DNA from: Scenedesmus sp. ARA3
Taxonomy: Eukaryota > Chlorophyta > Chlorophyceae > Sphaeropleales > Scenedesmaceae
Assembly (NCBI GenBank): GCA_004335835.1
Contig: RWJK01001855.1
Location: forward strand, 1 to 47,173
Direction of reading: 5' to 3'
DNA length: 47,173 nucleotides
Shown: piece after piece, positions 12,701-25,826 of the stretch
Position numbering within the stretch: position 1 is the first letter of the stretch
How the letters are laid out: each line of letters begins with the position of its first letter
Translations under genes and position numbers: made by a program
The notes under the pieces: model-generated
The model's database searches: none
Seen by the model: the letters and a program-made list of their open reading frames with translations, nothing else
What the model was told of the DNA's origin: nothing

Positions 12701-14779
12701 GGGATCACAGGGATAATGCTGGGTACCTCAATAACATTGGACACTGCCTGGTCTGCTGCTGCAGCAGCAGCAGCAGCTGAGTCATCAGCAGCAAATGCAG
12801 CAGCAGCTGCATCCTGCTGTAGCACTGCAGCATCTGTCTCCGCTTCTGGCGCTGCCACAGGCACGAATGCCGACTCCTCGCCACGCACGAGCTCAATATC
12901 AGCAGACGCGTCTGCAGCGCCTGCTTGCTGCTGCTGCTGCTGCTGCTGGTTGCGCCGCATCATGTTGAGCAGTAGCTTGCCACCCACACCTGCTGCTGCA
13001 CCCGAAGCTGCACCCGCTGCTGCTGCCTTGGCAGCAGTGGCAGCTGCTGCTGAGCTGGCATATGCGTCAGCATCACTGCCGGCCTCGTGCTGCTGCTGCA
13101 GTTGTGACATTCCGCCTTCAGCATTGTCAGTCAAGGCAACGCTGGCTGCTGCAGCTGCCTTAGAGGCAATCACAGCTGCTTCTCCATTACTATGAGTGCT
13201 TGCAGCAGCAGCAGCTGCAGCCACATCTCCAGCAGTAGCAGCAGCTGCAGCAGCAGCATCACCAACACCTGCAGCTGTGTGTGCTGAAGCATCTGCATCT
13301 GCAGCTGCATCAGCTGCTGGTGTGGCTCCCGTTGCTGTACAAGCATCTGCGCCAGCGATTTTGTTATCGGCAGAACAGATCGCTGCTGCCTGCTTAGTGG
13401 CTGCTGCTGCTGCTTGATCAGCGGCTGCTGCTGCTGCTGCTGCTGCTGTGGCGCTGTCAGGTGCTGCAGGGTGTGTCATGTACCAGTCCCACAGCCACTT
13501 GCCACCAATGCCAGCTGCTGCACCTGCTGCTGCTGCCTTGGCAGCAGTGGTGCCTGCCGCTGAGCTGGCATCCGCATCTACTGCTGCACTTGCAGGCTGG
13601 GGCACAACTGGCTTAGCAGGGGCCACACCAGCTGCTGCAGATGCAGTTGTAGATGCTGAGCTGGCATCTGCTGCATCTACTGCTGCACTTGCAGGCTGAG
13701 GCACAGCGGCAGTTGGCTGCTGCTGCAAGCCCTCAGCTGTGACAGGCCCACCAGCTGCAGCATCTGCATCCTTGCCGATGCTCAGCGGCTGCTGCTGCTG
13801 CACCACAGGCACAGGCTGCTGCCGCCTGCTCCACATGCGAGACAGCATGCTGCCGCCTGCAGAGCCCGCTGCTGCTGCTGCTGCAGCCCGTTCTGCAGCG
13901 GCCAGATCAACAGTACCCTCCACAGGAGTCGCGCTGCCATCTGCAGCTGCAGCTGCGTGGGTGGCTGCTGCTGCTGCTGAGTCAGCGTCTGCTGCTGCTG
14001 CTGAGTCAGCGTCTGCTGCTGCTGCCGAGTCAGCGTCTGCTGCTGCTGCTGAGTCAGCATTCTTGCTGCGGCTGCCCCAGCGGCCAAACAGTCCACGGCT
14101 GCCGGCAGCAGGTGCTGCTGCTGCATCTCTGCCAGCAGCAGCAGCAGCAGCAGTAGCATCAGCTGCTGCTGGGCTGGCGGCTCCAGCAGGTTGCTGTACT
14201 ACCACAGAAGCAGCAGGCACCCTGGCAGGCTGCTTGCGCCACATACGCTGCCACAAGCCGCCAGCGACAACACCAGCCCCAGCTGCTGCTGCTGCTGCTG
14301 CCTTTTGCTGGGCATGTAGTGACCCACTCTCATCAACAGCAGACTCAGAGGGTAGCACTGCTGCTGGTGGCGCTGCTGCTGGTGCTCCACCATGCTGTGA
14401 CTGCTTGTCAGCCTGTTGCCTTCTGCCCCACCAGCTGCTGCCACCAGCAGCAGCAGCAGCAGCAGGGGCAGGCGTTGCAGCTGGCACTGCCTTTTGGCCG
14501 CCGCCCCACCAACTGCGACGTGCAGCTGCTGTTGCTGCCGTCGCTGCTGCAGTAGCAGCAGCTTGCTGCTGCTCTTTGCGGCTGCCTTGCCACCATCTTC
14601 CAGTTGCTGTGCCGGCACCAGCTGTTGCTGCTGCTGCTGCTGCTGTGCTTTGTTCTGCTGTTGCTGCAGGTGTCTTCTGTCTGCCCCATAAGTTCCAGCC
14701 TCTGAAGGTCCTGCTGCCAGCTGCAGTAGCGCCACGTGGACCTGCTGCTGCATCAAGTGTTGCGGGCGGCACTGCCCCA

Positions 14780-14816
<37 letters not shown>

Positions 14817-15903
14817 TCACAGCAGCGCCCCTGCTTCCTGCTCCACCGATGAGGCTCAGCAGCAGTGAGGTACTGCCAAATCCAGCCAGCAGCACCAGCA
14901 GCAGCAGCGCAGTGACTGCCCTAGGATTCACCAGCAGCTGCTGGCTGACCTGTGATAGGTATCCACCCCTGCTGCGGCCGCCGGCTGCTGCAGCTGCGCC
15001 GCGCTGCTTGAGTGGCAGCAGTGTGGCTGCATCTGCTGCACATGCAGCAGCACCCAGCTTGGTGCCTGCATCACCAGCAGCAGCAGCAGCAGCATCTGCT
15101 GCATAGGCTGCTGCTGCTGCTGCTTCTGCTGAAGTCCTGCTGCTGTCTGACTCATCTCCGGCAAAGCTCACTCGCCTTGAATCTGAGCCATCACCTGGCG
15201 TTGACTGCCGCTTCGGCTTTGCCTTTTCCCGCAGCTTGGTGTAACCGAAACCTGGCACGACCACGGCTGCTCCTGTAGGAGACAGAGCAGCTTGCAGTCG
15301 TTCTTCATCTGTTACAGCTGCAGATGACTTCCCCCGCTGCTGCTGCTGCTGCTGCTGCTGTGCTGCCAGCTGCTGCAACTTTTGCGTGCTGCTGGGGTGG
15401 TTCAGGCCTAGCACAGCAAGTGCTGTTAGCAGCAGCCCAGCAAGCAGTGCATGCCATGTGGGGTAGGCAGCAGCAATAAGGCCAGGCTCTGCTGCTGCAC
15501 CACGTGAGCCTGCAAATGTGAGCCCGCAGCACAGCAGCAGCAGCAACGCAAGTGCTGCTGCTGCTGCCTTTGCTGCTGACTGAATGCGCTCCGGACTTGC
15601 TCCATAGACGGATGCAAGCACGCCACAGCCGCCCTGTGCATCTGCTGCTGCTGCTGATCCTGATCCTGATCCTGGCTGTGTTGTGTATCCAGCTGCACCG
15701 ACTGCTCCAGCCAGCCCGGCTGCTGCTGCTGCTGCTGTTGGTGCAGGGTACGCTGCTGCTGCTGCTGTACCGCTGTCCGAGGTTCTGGGAGTCCTCGAGG
15801 CAGCCCTGTTCTGGTAGATCTCAGTCCATCCTGGCGGCTGCCGCCTGCCCTCCCTGCTGCTCCTCCTGCTGCTGCCATCCAACCCGTCACCACCCTCACC
15901 ATA

Positions 15904-15963
<60 letters not shown>

Positions 15964-18393
15964 GGTGGGTGAGGCAGGTAAGATGCGTGGGAGGGCCTTG
16001 GAAAACAAACCAGCAGCACCGCCGCCAGCTGCTGCAGGGGATAAGCTGCCTGCACCGCCAGCTAGGATCGCTGCACGGGCTGAGGGCGATAAGCTGCTGA
16101 TAGAGGCGCCTCGGCCGCCAGCTGCTGCTGCTGCTGCTGCCTGCCCTTTAGCACGCTCATCCACCATGGAGTAGAGCCCGCTTGGTGACTCAGCAGCAGC
16201 AGCAGCAGCACCGGGGACAGACGACCAGCCAGTGCTGAACTGGCCAGTGTTACGCCCACCAGATCCTGCTGCTGCTGCTGCTGCTGCTGCTGAGGAGCTG
16301 CCAGGGGAAGCAGCAGCAGCAGCAGCAGCGGCAGCAGCAGCAGCAGGGCTGTCGTGCTCTGCCCAGCCGCTCAGTGACACCTGGGTGTGCACAGCAGCAT
16401 GGCCCTCAGGGACATCAGCATGGTCCCCGGGCACTTCTAGCCGGGGCGGCCGCCCTGCTGCTGCTGCAAAGGCCACCTCTGCTTCTGCTGCTGGCACAGT
16501 CACAACATGATCATTGCTGTCCCAGGGAGCCGGCGCGGCTGCTGCTGCAGTGGCGCTGCCGTACCGTGAGGTGCTGTCTCCTGCAGCTGCGAATGGCGAC
16601 AGCGGCAGGGAGCTAGGTGTAGCTGCGTCGCTGGTTGGAGCAGTGCTGCTGATGCCGGCACTGGCACTTCCATCAAGCTTATTGGTGTGTTGCCGCTGCC
16701 CTGGGGGAGCTGAAGCCGGCCGCAGCCGCGCTGCTTCGTTAGCTGCTGCTGCAGCAGCAGTCGAGAGTGCTGCAGCAGCAGCAGCGCTGCCGCCGCCCTT
16801 GCCGCCGCCTGCTGTGTAAGAAGCAGACTCTGGCCGGATGAAGGGACTGCGGCTGCCTGTGGGGCTCGCCCTCACCCAGCTGCTGCTGCCCCTGCTGCTG
16901 TCTGCTGCTGCTGCTGCTGTGTTTGCAGCGCTGCCAGCAGCAGCAGCAGCTGGGAATGCTGTCCATCCCTCTGGCAGCCCCTCTGCCCTTGGAGAGCCGT
17001 CAGCAGCAGCAAATGGTGATCTGGCACCAGCCGGCAACGGCGATGCTGCACCTGCTGCTACTGCTGCATACTCTCCGTCTGTTGAAACCCCGGACACCGC
17101 TGAGTCAGCTTCACTGACACGGGGTGTCCGGTTTGGGGTGCGCCTGCTGCTCCTGCTCTTGCTGCTTTTGCTGCGCGAGCCGCGCTTGCTTGTCGCTGCT
17201 GCAGCAGCTGCTGCTGCAATGCTGGTGCGGATGCTGCTGATGCCTGCAGGACAGCTGGCAGTCAGCGGGCTGCCGTTTGAATTCAAAGCTGGCTGGCCGC
17301 TGGGTTCTAGCAGGGTTCTGCCGTCAGGGCCCAGCTGGAGGGGTCTGCCGGTTGTGGGTGACACCAGCATTGCGCCAGTGTCAAGCTCAATCAGGTTGCC
17401 TGCAAAGAGCAGCAGCAGCAGCAGCAGCAGCAAGGGGATGGAATGACAGGAGGATGAGTGGTGTTGTCCAGTTGAACAGCATGTGTAGTGTGGTGCAGTC
17501 GGCTTGTCAGCAGCCCACGAGCACCACCCCATCACAAACAATGTTCTGCTGCCACACACACATTAACCCAGTACACTAAAAACCTGGTTTGACCAACAGT
17601 TGACTGCCATTTGACGCTTTGTTGACCAAAACATATTTTATCGTTCGACCACTCATGATCACCTGCTGGTGACAGCCCCAGCGCAGCGCCGCTTGGTGAC
17701 AGCAGCGGCCGGCCACTCGCAGTGAGCAGCTTGGCCTTGTCAGCCCCAAGCCGCAGCGCGGAGCCGTCAGGGCCCAGCAGCAGCCGGCCGTCACGGCCCA
17801 CAGCAGGCCTTGCCACAACGCCAATCGAGGGCCTGTTTTATGTTTGGAGTTAAAAGGAGGCGGCAAGAGAAAAGGCGCAAAGGCAGGATGTGAGCACATG
17901 CGGCAAGGCAGAAAGTTCAGCTTCTATCTGATGTGTTGCTAGCAATCGAGCGTAGAAAACATCAGCAGCGCGGAGCCAACATGGCCCAGCAGCAGCAGCA
18001 GCTTGTCAGAGCCCACAGCAGGCCTTGCCACAACACCAATGGAGGGCCTGGAGTTGGAAGAGCAACGGCACGGTGCCAGCACATGCGCAAGGCAGGAATA
18101 TCAGAGACTGTTTGGATGTGTTGCCGGCACGCGCATGTGGAAAACATGCTGTGTGTTTTTGACAGATGTTGCACAGCACGATTGCCTACATCGCATGGCG
18201 CAAGCCACACACGAGAGTGTTGCAGACACAGGGCTTGTAACAGGTTACAAGATAACCACAGTTGCATTTGAGCCCCGCAGCAGCTCACATGAGGTGCCGC
18301 CCGCTGCTGGTCAGCACGGGCCTCCCGTCAGGGCCCGTGAAGCACTTGCCATCAACCGACAGCTGCAGCGGCTGGCCACTGGGGCCTGCAGCA

Positions 18394-18426
<33 letters not shown>

Positions 18427-19443
18427 CAAGTCAGATTTCTTGTCACTGTGGCATGAAGCACACTTTCATTCTGATACTCTCAGCTGATTAATAAACACTA
18501 AACGACATCCTCCTGCACAGCTCAACATACCGGCCACATGTGCAGCACCACACTCACCTATTAATGGTGCCGTGCCAGGCATTGCCACACACCAACATTC
18601 AAGGTTTTATCGTGATTACACACAAAAATACAGTACAAGAATCAGACTCACCGGTGAGTGGTGCCCTGCCAGGCACTGTCACCAGCCTGCCGTACGCATC
18701 CAGAGCCAGCGGCTCCCCTTGATACCCTAAGACCCCACACACCCACTCTGACATGCACCAATTACCCAATGCAAAGTGGAATCAGGACTCACCGGTGAGT
18801 GGTGCCCTGCCAGGCACTGTCACCAGCCGGCCATACGCATCCAGGGCCAGCGGCTCCCCCTGGGGGCCCAGCAGCGGCAGCAGCCCCCCAAGCCCCAGCA
18901 GTGCAGCAGCAGCCTTCACAGCAGCCTCAACTCGCTCCCCAACAGCGCTCTCACTGCTGCGGCTGCTGCTGGATTCGGAATCGGCTGCACCCCGAGCAAC
19001 AGCAGCAGCAGCAGCCGCCGTGAGATCCTGCACTGCCTGATCTTCAGACACTGTCCTCAGACCTCCCGGTAGACTCGCCGAGGAGCCTCCAGCAAGCGCT
19101 GCCCTATCTAACACGCCCTGGCTAGACGGCGTCCGCTGCAGCGTGAAGGAGCCAGTAATGCCCGTAAGGGAGTTTGTGCGTGACGGGCCTCCACCCGCAG
19201 CAGCAGCTAAATTGCCAACGTGGCCGGCTGACAGCGTGCGCAGCAGCGTGCCGATGTTGCTGCTGCCAATGCGGTGTAGTGAGCGTGCAGCAGCGCCAGC
19301 CATGAGGGCGGTTGCATTGGTGAGGCCTGCTGCGTTGGCGGTGCCGCCTTCGCCGGCTGCTGCTGCTGTGCTGCTGCTGTAGAGGCGGCCTCTGTAGCCC
19401 ATCAGCAGCGGGCGCGAGTCGGGGCCCTGCGGGGATAGGCAGC

Positions 19444-19494
<51 letters not shown>

Positions 19495-22400
19495 GCGGCA
19501 GCAGCAGCAGTGTGGGCAATGTGCCTCCTGCAAGTGTGCTTGTAAGCCCATCAGCAACGGGCGAGGGTCGGGGCCCTGCGGGAATGATGCCACACATAAA
19601 GAAAGAATGAGAAGCAGCAGCCACATGTACCGGCCGGATGCAGCATGGCGGACTGCATGTGCAACGCGCTGCAAGCATGATTGTTGCTGTTGCTGGGTTG
19701 TACACGACTGCACGCTGCGCACATCTATCAATACAGGCAACCTGTAGTGGTACATTGGCTTCGTCACAGTGCACAGCTTGGCGTAGACCCTGTCCGCAAT
19801 GTTGCAGCAGCAGCAGCAGCTCACCACCAGCAGCTTGCCCCTTGCGCTGAACACAGGGCGGCTCTTGGCAAGGGACACCTGGGAGGGGCGGCCATCAGCA
19901 CCCAGGGCAGGCCGGCCGTCTGCAGCAAGCAGACGTAGCAGCAACCTCAGTAAACAGTCAGCAGATACCAAGGTGCCTCCTTTAGCTGGAGAATTCCCTA
20001 CACACGCTTCTTGCTAATCTCCTTTGTTAATCTCCTTTGATTCATTAGCATGCCAACAGCGTTTTTTTTTCCTCTTCTTGCATGAGCGCCTGCCATCCGT
20101 GAACCCTGCTCTCACAATGCCCATCCCTATGAGAGAGAATAGTTATGGACATCCTTATGAGAGCATAGTTGCATGTGGGCCCTGGCGCATACGAGGGTCC
20201 TGCTGCCCATACCTCACTCACCTCGGTCCACCAGGCTGCGCCCATCCTTCCCAAGGAACAGGAGGTCGCCGTCGCGCCCCACAGCGGCCTGAAAGTCAAG
20301 ACCTAGAACCTATATCCCCAATCCCTAAACCCAGCACACCCATCTCTCACTCACCTCGGTCAACCAGGCTCTTGCCATCCTTCCCAAGGAACAAAAAGTC
20401 GCCGTCGCGCCCCACCAGCGGCCGCCCGTCAGCCGTGAGCAGTGTGCAGTTGGGGCCCAGCGCCAGCGCCTGGCCCTGTTGGTGGCGGCAGCGAGACAGA
20501 AACATGTACAAACAGGAGGCAGCAGAAGCAGCAACACCAAGTTCACTCTTGAGCATGTTGGGGCCCAGCGCCAGCGCCTGGCCTTGTGTGCAACGGCAGC
20601 CACCAAGGAGCAGATGGCAGCAGAAAGACCGACACCGCTACTGCCGCATTGCATGCATCAACGGGCAGCAGCCTGATGACAGGCACAGCGGCTGACACTA
20701 TGGAGATGTGGCTGACATATCCAACAACCTGCAGTCACCCTGCATGCTTTGCCTCAGCTCACGGCCACCTGCTGAGCTGCTGACCAGCCGATTGAGGCAA
20801 GTTTGGCAGTAGCATTTAAGCAAATACACACCAGTGGCCCCAGCAGCGGCAGCCCCGCCCAGCTCAGCAGCGCTTCATCATTAGGGGCCAGGGTGAGCGG
20901 GCAGCCAACAAACATAAACACACATATACACAAACACAAAAAGACGCACCTGTGGCCCCAGCAGTGGCAGCCCTGCCCAGCCCAGCAGTGCCTCATCGTC
21001 AGGGGCCAGGCTGAGCGGGCTGCCGTCAGGGCCCAGCAGCGGGGCGCCCTCAGGACTAAGAGCCAGTGGCAGGCCGGTGCCGGATGTCAGCGGGCTATTG
21101 TTGGGGCCCAGCAGGCCCTGCGCAGTGGTTTAGGACGCAAAGCAGAGCGAGTCGGCAACGGCAACAACACGCGTGGTGGATAAAAAGAGAAAGAGCTAAG
21201 ACGCACTGACATGGTGCAGCTGAGACGCTAAAGGTAAGAGGCAGCCACGTTCACGGGCGCCTCAGCCAGCCATGTATGCCGCTGTCTATTGTTCAACAGA
21301 TTGTCAGCACGGAACAGAAGCAGCAGCTCACCTCGAGAGGCCTCCCCCTAGGGCCCACCATCAATCCACCATTCTCATCCAGCAGCAGCCACAGATAAAC
21401 ATTCGCCACCAACACCAGCTGCACTTTTTTACTCACCCCAACGGGCCTTCTACCCGGGCCCACCAGCCGCACACATGCTTTTAAAACCAGGCATGTGTGC
21501 ATGTGCCCATTGCTCATCAGCGTGTTATCAACAGAATCAGCAGCTCACCTCCAGGGGCCTTCCACCAGGGCCCACCATCAACCCTCCATCCTCATCCAGC
21601 AGCACCGCCCCACTGGCCCCACCCAGCGCCAGCCGCTCACCTCAATAGGCCTTCCCGCAGGGCCCACTATCTGCCTGCATTCCTCCATTGATCAGCCGTC
21701 TGTGCATCTGCCTATCATAACAGGCTATTTGCTACACAATCAGCAGCGCACCTCCAGGGGCCTTCCACCCGGGCCCAGCATGGGCAGTCCATCCTCATCC
21801 AGAAGCACATTGCAACTGGCCCCTCCCAGCACCAGCCGCAGCGGCATCCTGTCCTTCCCTTTCAGCTGCCGGCCACCTGCCACCAGCATAAACCCTGAGG
21901 CACCCTGGCCGTCCAAAACCCCAGGGGCTGGTGTAACTGGTATAACACCCAGCGGCCGGTGATCTGGCAGCAGCAGCGGCTCGCCGCCCGGTTTGATCAG
22001 GATGGGGTAGGGTGGCAGCTGCTGCGTGGGTGGGGTGATGAGGTCTAGTAGTGAGTCTGTTGAGATCTGGCCGTGCTGCAGCGCCAGCAGCAGCAGTGCT
22101 GCCAGGCAGCCGAGGACTAGCAGCGGCAGCAGCAGCAGCAGGAGCTTGATGGTCTNNNNNNNNNNNNNNNNNNNNNNNNNNNNNNNNNNNNNNNNNNNNN
22201 NNNNNNNNNNNNNNNNNNNNNNNNNNAGACGTGCAGCAGGAGGGGCAGCAGCAGCAGCAGCAGCAGCAGCAGGCAGCGGAGGCTGTGTTTCAGTGGCTTG
22301 CTGTCAGCTGCAGGGAAGCATGAGGCTGAGGGAATGACATGCATGATGAGCTGAGAACGCACAAGCTGCACAGGCTTCAACAAACATAACTCAGCATGCA

Positions 22401-25029
22401 ACAACTCGACAAACATGGGTATACTGTCACCAACTTGGCATTTGATTGCTGCACATCATGTCATCAACAAATCAAATGACACTCACCAGGTATCCAGCTG
22501 GCCCTGCCAGGCCTATCCAGCATACCGGCAGCAGCAGCAGCAGCCCGGCAAATGCAGCCGCACCCAGCGCCGCTGCTGCCACCAGCCCAGCCTGCTGCAG
22601 TAGATGTTCCTGCCCCTGCCGCCTGTACTGTTTTATCATTTGCCTCACATGTCGCTTCAGGCGGCCTTTTGCTGCTGCTGCCTGCAGCTGCGCTGCAACC
22701 TCCAAGGCCCGATCCGCCAGGGTTTTGCCGCGGCTCGTAGGGTTCAGCGGCCGGCCATCTGAACCCCAAACCCTGCGGCCTGTCCCCAGGCTGACAAAAC
22801 CGCCGTGGGGGCCAAGCCCTAGCTTACTCCCATCTGCAGCTAACAATGCCTCGCCTGTGAGTGCATTTACAAGCGTGGGTTGACCACTCACTGCCGGCAG
22901 CCGTGCAGCAGCGCCTGCAGCAGCTGCTGCTGTCTGCTGCTGCCCTGGCGCCTTAAGATAAGGGAAGTCCTGAGGCACTGCTGCCAGCCCTAGATGCTCC
23001 CCTGCAGGCCCTAGCAGCGGAGAACCCTTGCCACTGCAAGTTAGCAGCGGCCACACTACTACGCTTGGCACTTTGCTGGAGATGCTGCCATCAGCCTGCA
23101 GCCCCAGGCGTGCTGCTGTAGCAGCCAGCAGCTGCCCCGGCTGCTGCTGCTGCTGCTGCTGCTGTGGGGTGCCAAGCAGCAGCGGCCGGCCATCACATGC
23201 CTTGAGAGGCCTGCCGTTGGCAGCCAGTGCCAGAGGATGCAGCACCCCCTTGTGTGTTGCGTGGTAGGGGTGTCCTGTGTTTGATGTTATGTGGGGTTCA
23301 GGGACCAGGCCCTGGTAAGGTTTGGGGTTTGTGGCTGGATCTGCCAGCTGCATCACGCTGCCATCAGCCGCCAGCAGCACGTGGCGCTGCATGAACATAA
23401 AAACACACAGCACAGCACACAGCGCCAGATCACAGCAGGTGGTTGTTAGGTATAAGTTTTGCAAGCTGTGAGGCGGCAGGTTGTGCTGCAGTGCAAAAAT
23501 GCTTTGCCACAGCAGGACAGAATGCACTGAGGATCAAAGCAACGGCTAAAGAAAGTATGATACAGCCAGCCATCGTGCATGAAGGGGATTAACTATCAGC
23601 CCAACACACCTGCACGTCCCTCAGTAGGTAGTGGTTCTCCGCATACAGCGGCCGCCCGGCAAGCAGCAGCGGCCGCTCACTGCCCCGAGTCATCGCCAGC
23701 GCCGGCGACGGCTTGCGCGGCACTGCTGCTGCTGCTGCTGCTGTGCCGGCAGCCGCATAACCTGCTACAACGCTACTGGCAGCAGCAATCAAAGACACAA
23801 AGCTTGACTGCGGGCTGAGAACGCCTGCTGCTCTGTGGCGGCCGCTGCCGCCTGGAATATCTGCTGCACTTGATGCATTGGATGCATTGTCATCATTTGT
23901 AAGATGGCCTTCCAGCAGACCACTGGGCGGCCGTGTGTACATGTCATGTGGAGCCAGCAGCACGGCGTCACTGCCATCTGTCTCTGTGTCATCGCCAGCC
24001 TGGCTGTCAGGTGGATTACTCTGGGGAGTAACCCCCTCGCGCGATGACGACCGGCCAAACAGGGGCACGCGCGCGGCTGCCGCTGCCACGGCTGCTGCTG
24101 CTGCCGCTGCTGCTGCTGCGGCCTTGGATGCTACTGCTGAACCTCGGCTAGGTGTCACCCCATCGGGTGCCTGTGCAGTGGCAGATCTGACGGCTGCACC
24201 TGCTGCCTCATCCTGCTGCTGCTGCTGCTGCTGCTGTGGCTGCTGAGCATATGGGCTGTCTGCCACTGTCTCTTCTGCACCAAAATCTGCATGGCCAGCA
24301 GCAGCAGCAGCAGCCGGCATGCTACCTGCTAGCAGACCTGCACGGGCAGCTGCCTGTGCACGTGCTGCTGCAGCCCAGGGCTCTTCTGCTGCAAACCCTG
24401 GCGGCTTTCGTGGCTGCTGCTGCTGCTGCTGCTGGGCGCGTGCTGACTCCTTGACTGCGTCCTCACCAAATGGAGCATTAGCAGCAGTGTAACTAGCCGT
24501 TGCAGTTGCGGCATTGGTGCTGTCACCAGCAGCAGCAGCGCGTGCAGCAGCCTGTGCGCGTGCTGCTGCTGCCCAGGGCTCTTCTGCTGCAAACCCTGGC
24601 GGTCTCCTGGGCTGCTGCTGCTGCTGCTGCAATGACTGGCTGTTTACTCTTGCTGTTGTATCGTCAACCTCCAATTTTGCATCAGCAGCAGCGTAACGGC
24701 CCGCAACAGGTGCAACGTCGCTGCTGTCACCAGCAGCGGCAGCACGGGCAGCAGCCTGTGCGCGTGCTGCTGCTGCCCAGGGCTCTTCTGCTGCAAACCC
24801 TGGCGGTTTTCTGGGTTGCTGCTGCTGCTGCTGGCCATAGGTGTGTGATGCCTCCTCAGCTTCAATTTCACCTACTCCAGCATTAGCAGCAGTGTAACTA
24901 CCCGCTGCCGGTGCTGCATTGCTGCTGTCAGCAGCAGCAGCAGCAGCAGCAGCTGCACGCGAGGCAGAGGGTGCACGTGCTGCTGCTGCCCAGGGCTCCT
25001 CTGCTGCGAAGCTAGGAAGCTTCTTAAGC

Positions 25030-25071
<42 letters not shown>

Positions 25072-25765
25072 TTCTTCGATCTTATCCTAAACCATATAGA
25101 TCCACGCTGATCAGATGATGCATTTGTAGCACCACGCGGAGCAGCATCCGGGCTGTATGGAACAGCGCGGTTGCTGCTGCTGCTGTGCTCAGCACCCAAC
25201 TCCTGGCGGCTGGCTGAGCCACCTGCAGCATTTCCTGCTGCTGCTGCTGCTGCTGCTGTGCGAGCAGCAGCAGCCCATGGCTCTTCTTGTGCTACGCCTC
25301 GCATTAGGCCGTCGTGCTGCGGTTCAGTGTTGTTAACAACATTTGGCGCAGCTGCTGCGGCCGGCCTGGCGTCTGCAAAGCTGTTGTCGGCATGGCTGCC
25401 TGCGACTGAAGGCGAAGCAGACTGCTGAAGCTCCTCTGCAGCACAGCATGCACAGCACGCAGGAGGCACCTGTTGGTTCCTTGCCTGGCATCCTTGATCC
25501 AATGTGAGTACGCATTACGTAAGGCGAGGTGAGTACGCATTATGTTGCATTGTGCTGGTAATGTGTGACCTGCAACTCTCTATAGGAGGCGCCTGTTGCT
25601 GGCTTGCCTGGTATCCTTGTTGAGAGCATGGTCGTGAGTATCAAAGCAAGCATACAGAAGTGGCGCGTCGTGCATGCTGCAACCATGCAGCTGGCTTGGT
25701 GCATGCGGTACACTCTGCTCGAAACGAGAGAAGCTGGATTGAGTTGAATTGCTGCTGCTCATTGA

Positions 25766-25826
<61 letters not shown>

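Noticed and set aside
13739..15106. Long plus-strand open frame of Ala/Ser/Leu-rich sequence
   Set aside because: It is the antisense reading of exon 14; CAG repeats leave all frames open, and only the minus strand has phase-linked exons.
17250..23700. Collagen-like or RHS/YD repeats
   Set aside because: Gly is not at every third position and the Y-D pattern is absent.
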